From NCBI GenBank assembly GCA_015075375.1, contig JABTUM010000002.1, positions 917,393 to 981,392 on the forward strand: DNA of 64,000 bases. Reading direction: 5' to 3'. The notes beneath the pieces were generated by a model. That model was not told the origin of the DNA. It did no database searches and was given only the letters and a program-made list of their open reading frames with translations. This DNA comes from Planctomycetota bacterium (GTDB lineage Bacteria; Planctomycetota; SZUA-567; H5-PLA8). Both the position numbers and the translations under genes were made by a program. Positions 47,434 through 56,860 of the stretch are shown here, piece by piece; the stretch's first letter is position 1, and each line of letters begins with the position of its first letter.

Positions 47434-49373
47434 GCGTGCCCCTCGCGCTTCGAAAAAAGCGCCAGGCCGCTCGAAAAATCGAGCCGGAAGACGACCCCGC
47501 CCGGACACGGAAAGTCGTAGCTGCTGCGCAACTCGAAATCGTCCTCCGTATCGCGGCGCTGGTGGCGCAGGAGATCGTCGGCCAGGAGTTCGGTCTGCTC
47601 CTGCCGCGTCGTGACCGGCCGCAGGAAATGGTCGCCGCCGTGGATAAAGCGCACGATCGTATCTTTGCCGGCGGCGTTCAAGGCTTGAGCCAGTTCGCGC
47701 ATGTGCGAATCCGGCACCGTGGGGTCGGCCGTCCCGTGAAAGAGCACCACCGGGCAGGAGATCCGCGAAACCCACCTCCGCGCATCGCGAATGGCCATGC
47801 CTGCTTCGCCCGCCGGTTCGGCCAAACGCGCCACATTCTCGGACCGGACATACGCCGGACCGCAGGCGTTGATGCAAAGCGCGAACGTGCCGGGCGCGAA
47901 GGCCGCGCAAAGCGTCGCCATATGCCCGCCCTGGCTGCCGCCCCACGCGAAAGTGCGCCGCGTGTCCGCTTGCGTGTACTTCAAATGCGCCGCTCGCAGC
48001 GCGTTCAAGGCGTCCAGCGCTTGCAGATGATTGAAATCGTACGGCTCGACCGTGCCTTTGCCCGTCTCGGGGTTCGCATCGAGGCCGCTGCCGCGGTACT
48101 CGGGCGAGATGCAGATCAAATTGTAGCGCGCGGCCCAGCGTTCCATCGCGTCTTTGTACTGCATGCGCGAGTTGCCGTGCCCGTGCAGCACGAGCATGAA
48201 GCCCGTTTCCGCGCTCAAGCGCCGCGGCTCGGCGATCAGCACGTCGATCGAACGCCCCGCGCTGGGCGCTTGCAGTTCGCTGAACGCCACCGCCGGTTTG
48301 CGCTGCGCGATCTCTTTCACGAGCTGGTCGTGGGCGAGGTCCGCCACGAGCAGCCCTTCGCGGTCTTCGACGATGGCCAGGTGGTTCACCCCGATCAGCG
48401 CCACGCGACGCCCTCGTGCGAAGACCACGTTGTCGGTCGCGTTGATCGCCTCAAGTTGGACGTTTGGGCCGGTCGCGTTGGCCGAATCCTTCGCGCCCAA
48501 CTGGCCGCGTATGGCGCTCCACGAACCGATGTCGTCCCATTCGAAGTCCGCCGCCACCGTGGCGACCCGCTTCGCGTGTTCCATAATGCCGAAGTCGATG
48601 CTGGTCTTGCGCAACTCGGGGTAGCAGTGCTTCGCGGCTTCGTTCCATTGTTCGCGTGTCGCCGTGGCCGCCAGCCGCTTGACCATGTCGCCGTGCCCGG
48701 GAAGCTGCGCGGCGAAATTTTCCAGCAGCGCCGGAAGCGGGAACGCGAAGATGCCGCCGTTCCAATAGTACGCGCCGCTTTCGAGGTATTTGCGCGCCGT
48801 GGCTTCGTCGGGCTTCTCTTTGAACGCCAGAACCTCGAACGCCTGCGGTGCGCCTGCGGCCGCCCCCGTTACCTCGAGCGGAGCCCCGCGCTGCACGTAC
48901 CCGTAACCCGTGGCCGGATGCTTCGCCACGATGCCGAACGTAACGAGCGCCAAGTGCTGGACCGCGGCTCGCGCCGCCACCTCCACGCATTCCTTGAACC
49001 GCGCAAGCGGACGAATCACCTGGTCGCCGGGCAGCACCAGCAGCACGCCGTTCGGATCGATCTGCTGCACCCGCGCCGCGGCAAACGCGACGGCCGCGGC
49101 GGTATCGCGCAGCACCGGCTCAATCAAAAGATGATCGCGCGGCAGATCGGGCAGCGACTCCCGGATCGGCCGCTCGTGGATATCCCCGGCCACCACGAAG
49201 CCGTGGGCCGCCGGCGCGACCGCGCGAGCCCGCGCCCAAGCCATCTGCAGCAGGCTTTCGTCGCCCAGGAGGCGCAGATCCCACTTGGGGCGGCGGTGAT
49301 CGGAAAGCGGCCAAAGCCGGGATGAAGCGCCTCCGGCCAAGATTACCGGATACACGGCTGGCATTGGCTGCAT
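47430..49373 (-). CDS. fusion: mannose-1-phosphate guanylyltransferase domain plus alpha/beta hydrolase
   Basis: 647 residues in one uninterrupted frame from the ATG at 49373. Residues 1-355 are a ManC-type nucleotidyltransferase: LAGGASSRLWPLS with PK at 29-30, LLVLPGDQVI at about 112-120, FKEKPDEAT at 184 and EWDDIGSWSAI at 279, with the usual closing AIVEDREGLLVA. Residues 375-647 are an alpha/beta hydrolase: LVLHGHGNS, nucleophile Ser480 in GGSQGG, Asp550 in HGTADPTVP and His582 in HGGDHFLRP. The first half makes GDP-mannose from mannose 1-phosphate and GTP. The second half looks like a peptidase or acyl esterase. I know of no such fusion as a standard architecture. Confidence 0.88.
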   Translation of the reverse strand: MQPMPAVYPVILAGGASSRLWPLSDHRRPKWDLRLLGDESLLQMAWARARAVAPAAHGFVVAGDIHERPIRESLPDLPRDHLLIEPVLRDTAAAVAFAAARVQQIDPNGVLLVLPGDQVIRPLARFKECVEVAARAAVQHLALVTFGIVAKHPATGYGYVQRGAPLEVTGAAAGAPQAFEVLAFKEKPDEATARKYLESGAYYWNGGIFAFPLPALLENFAAQLPGHGDMVKRLAATATREQWNEAAKHCYPELRKTSIDFGIMEHAKRVATVAADFEWDDIGSWSAIRGQLGAKDSANATGPNVQLEAINATDNVVFARGRRVALIGVNHLAIVEDREGLLVADLAHDQLVKEIAQRKPAVAFSELQAPSAGRSIDVLIAEPRRLSAETGFMLVLHGHGNSRMQYKDAMERWAARYNLICISPEYRGSGLDANPETGKGTVEPYDFNHLQALDALNALRAAHLKYTQADTRRTFAWGGSQGGHMATLCAAFAPGTFALCINACGPAYVRSENVARLAEPAGEAGMAIRDARRWVSRISCPVVLFHGTADPTVPDSHMRELAQALNAAGKDTIVRFIHGGDHFLRPVTTRQEQTELLADDLLRHQRRDTEDDFELRSSYDFPCPGGVVFRLDFSSGLALFSKREGHA

Positions 49374-49653
49374 AGTCTGCCCTTCGTGCCTTGGGGCTGC
49401 CGGCGGAGGCGCTCGCCTATCTCTAACCATTGTACAGCATTGAAGCTAGAACAGGAACGCCAGCTCAAAATCGAGTCCCGGATCGGCCCTTTCAAGGGGT
49501 GGCCTTTCGTGCATGCGTTTTGGGGCAGAAACCGCACCGGTCCGGCCTTATAATTTCCAGTTGCGAACTTAGGCTCGAAAATAGCTTCGAAACGTGTGCA
49601 ATCGTTGCCGAGGCGGCCTGAAGTTGCAAACGTGTCTAAAGGCAAAGGCGTCC

Positions 49654-52600
49654 ATGGCTGACATTCGCGACAGTCTCTTCGGATCGTTGGCGGTGCGCGG
49701 GCATTTCGTGCTCGACGAACAGATCCGCGAAGCGCTCGATCTGCAACGGCAATTCGAAACCGCCGGCGACCGCGTGCCGCATCTGGGCGAGATCCTGGTC
49801 AGCAAAGGCTACATGACGCCCGAGCAGGTCCAGGCGGTCCTGCAGGGCCAAGGCGCGCCCCAAGGCGCGAAGTTCGGCCAAGTGGCCGTGCAGTGGCACC
49901 TGACCCGCCCCGAAGATGTGGAATCGGCGCTCGAACATCAGCGCATCACCAAGGCGCAAGGCCAGCGCCCCATGCGCCTCGGCGAAATCCTGATCACGCG
50001 CGGGCAGCTCAAGCCGCACCAGGTCAAAGCCGTCCTCGCGGCGCAGGGCAAAGCCATCGTCGTCTGCACCGGCTGCGGAGCGCGCTACAACGCGAAGAAC
50101 GTCCACGAAGGCACCTCGATCACTTGCCCGCGCTGCCAAGTTGTCTTCGTCCCGATGCCTTCGGCCGTCTCGCAGCGTCTGAAAGCGATCAAACCCAGCG
50201 CGCCTTCGCGCTTCTCCGACGACGTCCGCGCCGATATCACCGTGGCGGTCCCCGCGATCCGGCCGCCGGGCGGGCAGAACCTTTCCCAGCAGCAGATCGG
50301 CAGCTACCAGCTTCTGCAGCGCCTCGGCGTCGACCACAGCGGGGAACTGTACAAAGCCTTTCATCCGCAGACCGGCGGCACGGTGGTCATCCGCGTGCTC
50401 CTGCCGCATATCATGCAAAGCCCCGAAGAGTTCGAACTCTGGACCGATGCCAGCGAAGCCGCGGCGGAACTGAATCACCCCAACCTGCAGCGCACCATCG
50501 CGCTGGGCAACGAAGGCGGCCGAGCCATCGTCGTCAACGAGTACATCGAAGGGCAATCGCTGCGCCAGCGCCTCGATCAGCGCGGACGGCTACCCTACCT
50601 CGAGGCAGTCGACATCCTGATCCAGAGCGCCGAAGCGCTGGCCTACGGACACAGCCACGATCTGATCCACGGCGATCTGCGCCCCAGCCACATCCTGATC
50701 GGCCTCGACGGTCGCGTGCGGGTGAGCGGACTCGGCACGCCCAAGCAGGTCTACCAGGATCTCAAGCTGATGGCGTCCAGCAGCGGCAAGGTGCCCGTCT
50801 ACGCGCCGCCGGAAGTCTTGATCGAAGAGGAATCCGGAGACGGCCGTTCGGATATCTACAGCCTCTGCGCGATCGGCTACCACACCATCACCGGACGCGG
50901 GCCGCAGGACGGCAGCGACGTGATGCAGGTGGGCTTCCGCTTGGCCAGCCAGGACATTCCCGCGCCGCGCACCGTCGATCCCCATCTCCCGCCGTACCTG
51001 AACCGGCTCCTGATCAAGGGCTTGCTGCCCGAACCCGACGAGCGCTACCAGACGATCGAAGAACTGCTCAGCGATCTGCGCAAGTGCCGCGCGGGGCTCC
51101 TGATTCAGGCGCCCGACGTGGCCGAAGTGGCCAGCGAGATCAAGCCCGGCGTGCCTCGCGCGCGCCGCCCGCGGGCCACGCGTGCGCGCCAGGCGCGCCG
51201 CATGGGCACCTACAAACGCCGCGCACACGGCGGGCACGTCCGCCGCAGCCGCACCGGTTCGCGCGCTAACCCCACCCGCAGCGGTACGTACCCCGGCGCC
51301 ACCGGCTCGGGGCTGCTTCCGGCCGCCGGACCGCCCGGCTCCAGCGCCACCAACCCGGCCGTATTCACGGGATCTTCGCCGCATCTGCCCGCCACCGGCA
51401 ACGCGCGCACGCGCGCTGTGACGGGGTCGTCGGCAAACATGAATCAGGAAGCCGACGCCGCGCTGCAAGCGTTCATGCAGGAAGCGCCCGCGGCGCCCGA
51501 CTACGGAGCGTTGACGCCTGCGGGGCCGGCGGTGCCGGTTCAGCCCGCCGCGCAGCGCCGCCGCCCGCGCCGGGGCGATCAGCCCCTGCATACCTCCGAG
51601 GACGTCGAAGTCAGTCCGGCCACCACGCTGGCCCTGATTGTCCTCCTGCTGGTGCTGGTCATGGGCGGGCTGTGGTTGTTGCGGCAAGGCTCGCCGGCAC
51701 CGGAGTCGCAGGACGAGGATCAGCTCGCCGTGGAAGAACTTCCATTGGGCGAAAAGACCCCGGTGACGGTGCAGGAACGCCCGCTCGACCGCCAGGCGCG
51801 CGCCGATTGGGACATCATGGTCGGCAAGCATCTCGAAGCGCAGCCCGAAGACCATCAAGGCATCATCGAGCGGATCGACCAGTTCGTGCGCAAGTACCGC
51901 GACGCCAAGCCTCCGGTGCCCGAACAGGCCAAGGCCTTGGAACTCCGTGCGCAGCACGGTAAGGCGGGTGCGCTCAAGACGTTGCCCAATCTCCAGGCCC
52001 AGCTCGATGCGCTGGGCAAGGGCTATCGCTTCCGCGAGGCCGATGCCGAAGTCGGGCGCTGGCTGGCGCTGTGGGACGAAGCCGCGGCCCAGGAGCACGC
52101 GACCCAGGAACGCGAACGGCTCAAACAGCGCGAGCAGGCCTTGGCCGAGGAACTCCTGCGCAAAGCCGGTGAGCTGCGCGGGCAGGAAGACTGGGAAGGC
52201 GCGCGCGACCTGTACAAAACGGTACTGGAGCACTTCGATCCGGCTCTGGCCGCCAAGGCGCGGGAAGAACGCACCAAAACCGACGAAGCCGAGCGCGAAG
52301 CCAAAGCTCAGGCGGCGCTCGACGCCGAACGCACGCGCCGCCAGAAAGAAGCCGCCGAACGCGAGGCCGCCGCACCGGGCAAGCTGGAGCAACTTCGCGA
52401 AGCGTTGGATAAACCCTTGCCGATCTTCGATCTGGAAGCCGCCAGCGCGCAGGTCGCCGCGGCCGAAGCGCAGATCACCGGAACCAGCGTAGGCCCGCGC
52501 CTGCAAGGCTTGAAGAAGGACCTCGCGCGCCTGTCCACACTGCGCGAGCGTATCGTTAAAGCTGCCAAGGACGGGAAGTTGCGCGAGCAGCGTGTGACCT

Positions 52601-53859
52601 ACAACGGGGTTCAGTATCCGGTCGTGAACGCGGAAGCCAAAGGCCCCATTCTGGATGTGGACGGCGGTCGTGTGGCGGTGGATTGGAAAGTGCTGACGCC
52701 CGAAGAATCCGCGGGTTTGGCGCGGCGCGCCACGGACTTCCAGAACGGCGAGGAACTCGTCGATCTGGGCGCTTACTACGTGTACGCCGGGCGCGCATAC
52801 GACGCCGAGAAGGCGCTGGAAGCCGCCGCCAAACGCGGCGCAGCCACCAAGTTGTACGAAGAACTCCTGGCCGAACGGCAGAAGGCAATCGCCGCCAAGA
52901 AGGATCTCGAAGCCAAGCCTAAGGATCCGGTTCCGGCCCCGGTGGCGACGGAAGGTCCGGTGCAAGAAGAAGCGCAACGTCTCGCGCTGCAAGCGCTGGC
53001 TTGGGAAATTCGGCGCGGCGTCTGGAAGATCACGCCCGAGAAGACGTTACTGGCCCGGGCCGAAACCGGGAACGACCTGATGCTGTTGCGCCGCGAGTTG
53101 AAGACCTTCAACCAGGTGAGCATGGAGATCCGCGGCGCGGGCGATGCGGCGGGCTTCAGCTTCTCGCGTTCGGCTCGCTACATGGTCAAGCCCACCGAGA
53201 CGTGGCAGAAGGTGACCGTGCAAGTCTTTGGCGGCGATCAGCTTCGGCTCCTTATCGACGGCGAACCGCGCGCTTCGTTGGAAGATGTATCCGGAATTAC
53301 GACCGAGCACTTGGGCGATGTCGTGTACATCCGCGCCGAAGGCACGTTCTTCGAAGTCCGGAATTTCACGGTGGATGGAAAGGTGATCGGCGAGCCGGCG
53401 GTGACGCCGGCCGGTGAACCGGCGCCGCAACCCGAAGCGGCGGTTCAAGATCCCGCGCACGCCCAGGCGCTGCGCGTGCTGGGTTGGGAGCCCGATGCGG
53501 GCGTCTGGATTATCCAGGGCGAAGTCGTCGCCGGATCGCCGGTGCTGGGCGCTCCGGAAGTCCGGCTCAAGCGGGAGTTTAAGGACACCGCGGGGCTTTC
53601 CGTGGAAGTTCGCGGCACGGCGGATGCCGCGGGCTTCAGCTTCGGAGCGGGGCAGCGCTTCCTGGTCAAGCCTTCCGGGCAGTGGAAGAAGCTCGAATTG
53701 CGCGTCGGCGGCGATGGCAAGCCTGCGTTGTGGGTCGACGGCGTTCAGACTCGAAGCCTCGAAGACACCTCGAAGGCGACGGCTAAAGACTTGGGTGCGA
53801 ATCTGTACCTGATGGCGCGAGGCGGCAAGCTGGAGTTCCGCAACTTCCGCGCGCAGTAG
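49654..53859 (+). CDS. giant membrane protein: MshEN-like modules, zinc ribbon, pseudokinase, coiled coil, two beta-sandwich repeats
   Basis: 1401 residues from the ATG at 49654 (MADIRDS). Residues 10-130 hold four 24-residue MshEN-like half-motifs in two pairs. A zinc ribbon follows (C138-x2-C141, C158-x2-C161). Residues 217-480 are kinase-like but degenerate: the glycine loop is LGVDHSGELY, the VAIK lysine is Arg247, HRD is HGD with Asp341 kept, the following Asn is His346, and DFG is SGLG at 358. A basic, Ser/Thr-rich linker leads to a membrane helix at 657-676 and then a long charged helical region. Two repeats near 1113-1240 and 1272-1401 resemble DUF1080-like beta-sandwiches, each with AAGFSF and EVRNFTV/EFRNFRA. 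The likely role is a scaffold or receptor, not a kinase. Confidence 0.88.
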   Translation: MADIRDSLFGSLAVRGHFVLDEQIREALDLQRQFETAGDRVPHLGEILVSKGYMTPEQVQAVLQGQGAPQGAKFGQVAVQWHLTRPEDVESALEHQRITKAQGQRPMRLGEILITRGQLKPHQVKAVLAAQGKAIVVCTGCGARYNAKNVHEGTSITCPRCQVVFVPMPSAVSQRLKAIKPSAPSRFSDDVRADITVAVPAIRPPGGQNLSQQQIGSYQLLQRLGVDHSGELYKAFHPQTGGTVVIRVLLPHIMQSPEEFELWTDASEAAAELNHPNLQRTIALGNEGGRAIVVNEYIEGQSLRQRLDQRGRLPYLEAVDILIQSAEALAYGHSHDLIHGDLRPSHILIGLDGRVRVSGLGTPKQVYQDLKLMASSSGKVPVYAPPEVLIEEESGDGRSDIYSLCAIGYHTITGRGPQDGSDVMQVGFRLASQDIPAPRTVDPHLPPYLNRLLIKGLLPEPDERYQTIEELLSDLRKCRAGLLIQAPDVAEVASEIKPGVPRARRPRATRARQARRMGTYKRRAHGGHVRRSRTGSRANPTRSGTYPGATGSGLLPAAGPPGSSATNPAVFTGSSPHLPATGNARTRAVTGSSANMNQEADAALQAFMQEAPAAPDYGALTPAGPAVPVQPAAQRRRPRRGDQPLHTSEDVEVSPATTLALIVLLLVLVMGGLWLLRQGSPAPESQDEDQLAVEELPLGEKTPVTVQERPLDRQARADWDIMVGKHLEAQPEDHQGIIERIDQFVRKYRDAKPPVPEQAKALELRAQHGKAGALKTLPNLQAQLDALGKGYRFREADAEVGRWLALWDEAAAQEHATQERERLKQREQALAEELLRKAGELRGQEDWEGARDLYKTVLEHFDPALAAKAREERTKTDEAEREAKAQAALDAERTRRQKEAAEREAAAPGKLEQLREALDKPLPIFDLEAASAQVAAAEAQITGTSVGPRLQGLKKDLARLSTLRERIVKAAKDGKLREQRVTYNGVQYPVVNAEAKGPILDVDGGRVAVDWKVLTPEESAGLARRATDFQNGEELVDLGAYYVYAGRAYDAEKALEAAAKRGAATKLYEELLAERQKAIAAKKDLEAKPKDPVPAPVATEGPVQEEAQRLALQALAWEIRRGVWKITPEKTLLARAETGNDLMLLRRELKTFNQVSMEIRGAGDAAGFSFSRSARYMVKPTETWQKVTVQVFGGDQLRLLIDGEPRASLEDVSGITTEHLGDVVYIRAEGTFFEVRNFTVDGKVIGEPAVTPAGEPAPQPEAAVQDPAHAQALRVLGWEPDAGVWIIQGEVVAGSPVLGAPEVRLKREFKDTAGLSVEVRGTADAAGFSFGAGQRFLVKPSGQWKKLELRVGGDGKPALWVDGVQTRSLEDTSKATAKDLGANLYLMARGGKLEFRNFRAQ

Positions 53860-53915
53860 CCCTTACAACCCGCGCCGGAAAAGGGCCGGCTCTACACTAA
53901 GGATGGAACTTGGAT

Positions 53916-54788
53916 ATGCGCGTGCTCTTCAACACCATCGCCTTGGAACCCAACCGCTGGACCAAAGAGAAGCGTCCGGCGAACGATTTGGGCGACGTGC
54001 TGTTGCCGCGCATCGCGGAAGCGGGCTTCACGAAGGTCGAGGTCTGGCCGTTTCACATTCTGCATAAGTCCTTGGACGAACTGAAGAAGCTGCGCGAACA
54101 GGCCGAGAAGTTGGGCTTGAGCTTCCTCGTAGTCGGCGCGTATCCCGAGTTCCACCACAGCGGTGCGAACGACGAAGCGCCGCGCGCGCAGCGCCACGAA
54201 ATCCTGGAGCGCGCACGGGTTCTGGGTGCGCCGTGGGTGAAGTACTTCTTCGGGCGCGTGGCCGGTTCGGCGTTGACCCCCGAGCAGTGGGCGGCCACGG
54301 AAGCGAACTACAGCGCCTGGATCCTCGACGGGCGCCGGCAGGGTTTGAACTTCTGCGCCGAGTTGCACAACAACACGCTCTTCGATCCGTACGAGACCGG
54401 CGCGAAGCAGGTGAACTTGCATCCGGGCTGGGATGTGAAGATCTGCTTCCAGCCGTACGACTTCAAGAGCACCGCCAAGAATCTAGCCTTGATCGGGAAG
54501 CTCGGCTCGAAGATCGTCCACGCGCACTTCCAAGGGCGCAACGCCGACGGCTACAGCCGTTTGGCCGACTCCGATCTGGATTATTCTAAACTCGTGCCGG
54601 CGTTGACGATGGCTAACCCGGAGATCATGCACTCGGTCGAGTTCGTCAAAAACGGCTTCCCCAAGGAAGGCGAGGCGCTCAATTTCGATAAAGCGCTGGC
54701 CGATGCGGTGGCCGATGCGCAGTTCATCGAGCGCTATTTGCTATCCGAACGCCCCGATTCGGTGCGCCGCAAGCGCGTGAAGCCGTAA
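53916..54788 (+). CDS. sugar phosphate isomerase/epimerase-like TIM-barrel protein
   Basis: 290 residues from the ATG at 53916; a TTG two codons earlier is possible. AP-endonuclease-2/xylose-isomerase-like barrel. Candidate metal ligands are Glu in FCAELHNNT, His in IVHAHFQGRN and Glu in HSVEFVKNG. No signal peptide, so it is likely cytoplasmic. The substrate is unknown; many relatives are inositol or ketose isomerases. It is 56 bases after the giant kinase-like gene and upstream of the PhyH dioxygenase gene, same strand. Confidence 0.85.
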   Translation: MRVLFNTIALEPNRWTKEKRPANDLGDVLLPRIAEAGFTKVEVWPFHILHKSLDELKKLREQAEKLGLSFLVVGAYPEFHHSGANDEAPRAQRHEILERARVLGAPWVKYFFGRVAGSALTPEQWAATEANYSAWILDGRRQGLNFCAELHNNTLFDPYETGAKQVNLHPGWDVKICFQPYDFKSTAKNLALIGKLGSKIVHAHFQGRNADGYSRLADSDLDYSKLVPALTMANPEIMHSVEFVKNGFPKEGEALNFDKALADAVADAQFIERYLLSERPDSVRRKRVKP

Positions 54789-54934
54789 CGCACGTATCGA
54801 TGGGTCTTTAGAAGATTGCAGAATCGGACAACTGCATTGCAGCCACGGACAACCATCGCACCCCTTCCAGCGGGTATAGATTCCCATGGCCGCGCGGTAC
54901 GGCGCGGGAATCGAAACCTTCTGGAGAACGCCCC

Positions 54935-55750
54935 ATGCAAGCCGTTGCCGAGACAGCCTTAAACACCCTCAGCGCCGAACAGTGGGCCGCCTACGACCGC
55001 GACGGATACGTCCGCTTGGGCAAGCTCCTCAGCGACGAGGATCTCGGCGCGCTCCAGCAGCGCATCGACGACATCATGCTCGGCAAGGCGAAGGTCAATT
55101 ACGACCGCATGTTGATGCAGCTCGACAGCGACGACGGCAACTACGGGAACGCCGGCCCGCAGACCAAAGGGCACAAAGGCGCGACGCTCGGCTACCGCAA
55201 GATTCAGGAACTCGAGTTCGACGCGCTCCACCGCGCGTTCATGGAACGTCCTATCTTCAAGCACATTTGCGACCACGAGTACGGCCCGGACGTGCCGATT
55301 GCGCCGTTCCGCGCGATGTTCATGAACAAGCCCGCGCAGCGCGGCACGTTCCTGCCTTGGCACCAGGACCGTTGGAACAGCCTCGACCGCGATCCGCTGG
55401 TCACGGTCTGGACGGCACTCGACCCGGCCACCAAGGCCAACGGCTGCGTGCAGATCATCCCGGGCAGCCACAAGCTGGGCGTGATCAACCCGTCCCACGG
55501 CTCGGGATTCCTGAGCGAAGAGCAGGTCGCCGAACACGTAAAGCCTGAGCGGATCGTATACTTGGAACTCGAACCAGGTGAAGTCGCGCTGCTGCATAAC
55601 TACACGCTGCACGGGAGCGACGTGAACCGCACGGATACTTCGCGCCGCGCTTTCAGCGTCTGCTACATGGACGCGCGGACACGGTCGCGGAACAAGTCCG
55701 GCGGCTACGATGCGCCGCCGGCCGGCCGTGTGACGCTCTTCGGGAAGTAA
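54935..55750 (+). CDS. phytanoyl-CoA dioxygenase (PhyH) family protein
   Basis: 271 residues. Fe(II)/2-oxoglutarate dioxygenase. The iron triad is His143 and Asp145 in LPWHQDRWN with His226 in YTLHGSDVN, and the 2-oxoglutarate-binding Arg is in DTSRRAFSV. Further family traits are the N-terminal YDRDGYVRLGKLLS and GCVQIIPGSHK. It probably hydroxylates a small secondary metabolite or lipid; the substrate cannot be read from the sequence. Followed by a strong hairpin. Confidence 0.9.
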   Translation: MQAVAETALNTLSAEQWAAYDRDGYVRLGKLLSDEDLGALQQRIDDIMLGKAKVNYDRMLMQLDSDDGNYGNAGPQTKGHKGATLGYRKIQELEFDALHRAFMERPIFKHICDHEYGPDVPIAPFRAMFMNKPAQRGTFLPWHQDRWNSLDRDPLVTVWTALDPATKANGCVQIIPGSHKLGVINPSHGSGFLSEEQVAEHVKPERIVYLELEPGEVALLHNYTLHGSDVNRTDTSRRAFSVCYMDARTRSRNKSGGYDAPPAGRVTLFGK

Positions 55751-55766
55751 GCGTTGAATGGAATCC

Positions 55767-55793
55767 GCCAGCGGCGGGCAAACCGCCGCTGGC
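55767..55793. terminator. hairpin between convergent PhyH and pseudopilin genes
   Basis: Arms GCCAGCGGCGG and CCGCCGCTGGC form a perfect 11-bp stem around a GCAAA loop, followed by TTAT. Placed between two convergent stops, it is a likely bidirectional terminator. Confidence 0.78.
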
Positions 55794-55822
55794 TTATGGC
55801 GTAGGCTTTATCCGATAAGGAT

Positions 55823-56806
55823 TTAGAACTCCCCCGCTCCACCGGACGGATCGCCCGGAAGCTCGGGCTTGGGGTCGGGCGGCGGAAGCTGGGCGCAGCG
55901 CGCCATGCGCCCGTTGGCGTAGATCACCACGTAATGCGGCACGCCGGTGCGTTCCTCGAGCAGCTTGACGGCCACGTAGTCGGGCCGGCCGTCCAAACCG
56001 CGCGCCGGTTGCGCCTTGAGCGGGCCGGCAAGGTCCACGCTGCCATCGGGTTCGAAGACCGGCAGGAACGCCTGCGGCGCCTCGGGGGCGCTTCCGTGCG
56101 CATACGCTTGGCGTACAAAACGCAGCGGCGCGACGGCGTTCTCCGGACTCGCGGGCGGCTCGGTTTCCACTCGGCCGTACAAACCCAGATCATGACCGCT
56201 CAAGCGCAGCGCGGCCGCGGCTTCGGGCGGCGGCAGCGGCGTTTCGTGGCGCGAGACCAAAACCCACCCCACCCGCGTACCGGGCTTCGTAAGATCCATC
56301 TGGGCCGTATGATGTACGCCTCGGGCAAGCAACGGCAGCTTGGCCGGAGCGGCCCACGCTTCGGGCTTTTCCAACCAGAGCAGCTCCACGCCCGGCCCAT
56401 CGGCGGCGGTGACGAAGGTCAACAGCGCGTTGCGCTTGAGTCGATCTTCCGGCCGTTCGGCGTTGTAGGTCGGGAGCAGTTCAGGATTTATGCCGAGCTT
56501 CCCGGACCATTCGGGCGCTGCGCCTTGCAACTCGAGGGCTTCGGCGGCGTAAACGATCGTCACGCGTTGGGTCTCGTCGACGAGAAAGACCGGGATCACG
56601 CGCACTTGATTCGCGCGCGCGTAGGCGCGCGCTTCGGCGAAGGCGCGAAGCAACGTGGAAGCGACTTCGCTGCTGGGCGTGTAAGTCGTAAATGCGCCGA
56701 GGGTTGAAGCGGTCAGCAGAACGAGCGCCACGAGGATGCTCAACGCAGCCAGCGCTTCGAAGAGCGTCCAGCCGCCGCAAGCCGAGCGACGCGAAGCGCG
56801 GATCAT
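55823..56806 (-). CDS. type II secretion/type IV pilus pseudopilin-like protein
   Basis: 327 residues from the ATG at 56806 (MIRASRRS). The N terminus is a class III prepilin signal: cleavage after Gly12, then WTLFE with Glu at +5 and a hydrophobic helix (ALAALSILVALVLLTAS). The remainder is a globular periplasmic domain with a C-terminal PPDPKPELPGDPSG tail; it is larger than a minor pilin of the GspH type. No other secretion genes are adjacent. It needs a prepilin peptidase, not seen here. It lies just downstream of the prenyltransferase-repeat gene on the same strand. Confidence 0.8.
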   Translation of the reverse strand: MIRASRRSACGGWTLFEALAALSILVALVLLTASTLGAFTTYTPSSEVASTLLRAFAEARAYARANQVRVIPVFLVDETQRVTIVYAAEALELQGAAPEWSGKLGINPELLPTYNAERPEDRLKRNALLTFVTAADGPGVELLWLEKPEAWAAPAKLPLLARGVHHTAQMDLTKPGTRVGWVLVSRHETPLPPPEAAAALRLSGHDLGLYGRVETEPPASPENAVAPLRFVRQAYAHGSAPEAPQAFLPVFEPDGSVDLAGPLKAQPARGLDGRPDYVAVKLLEERTGVPHYVVIYANGRMARCAQLPPPDPKPELPGDPSGGAGEF

Positions 56807-56860
56807 GCCGAAGCGTAGTTCAAGAGCGGAGCGGACGGACACGAAAGTCCTGAACCGGCC

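Noticed and set aside
47364..49325. 653-codon open frame antisense to the mannose-1-phosphate guanylyltransferase fusion
   Set aside because: The sense frame shows two complete enzyme domains; the antisense product is Arg-rich without motifs.
50590..52992. 800-codon open frame antisense to the giant kinase-like gene
   Set aside because: It mirrors codon structure of the sense gene, has low-complexity Arg/Leu/Gly composition and no family motif. Long antisense frames are expected in GC-rich DNA.
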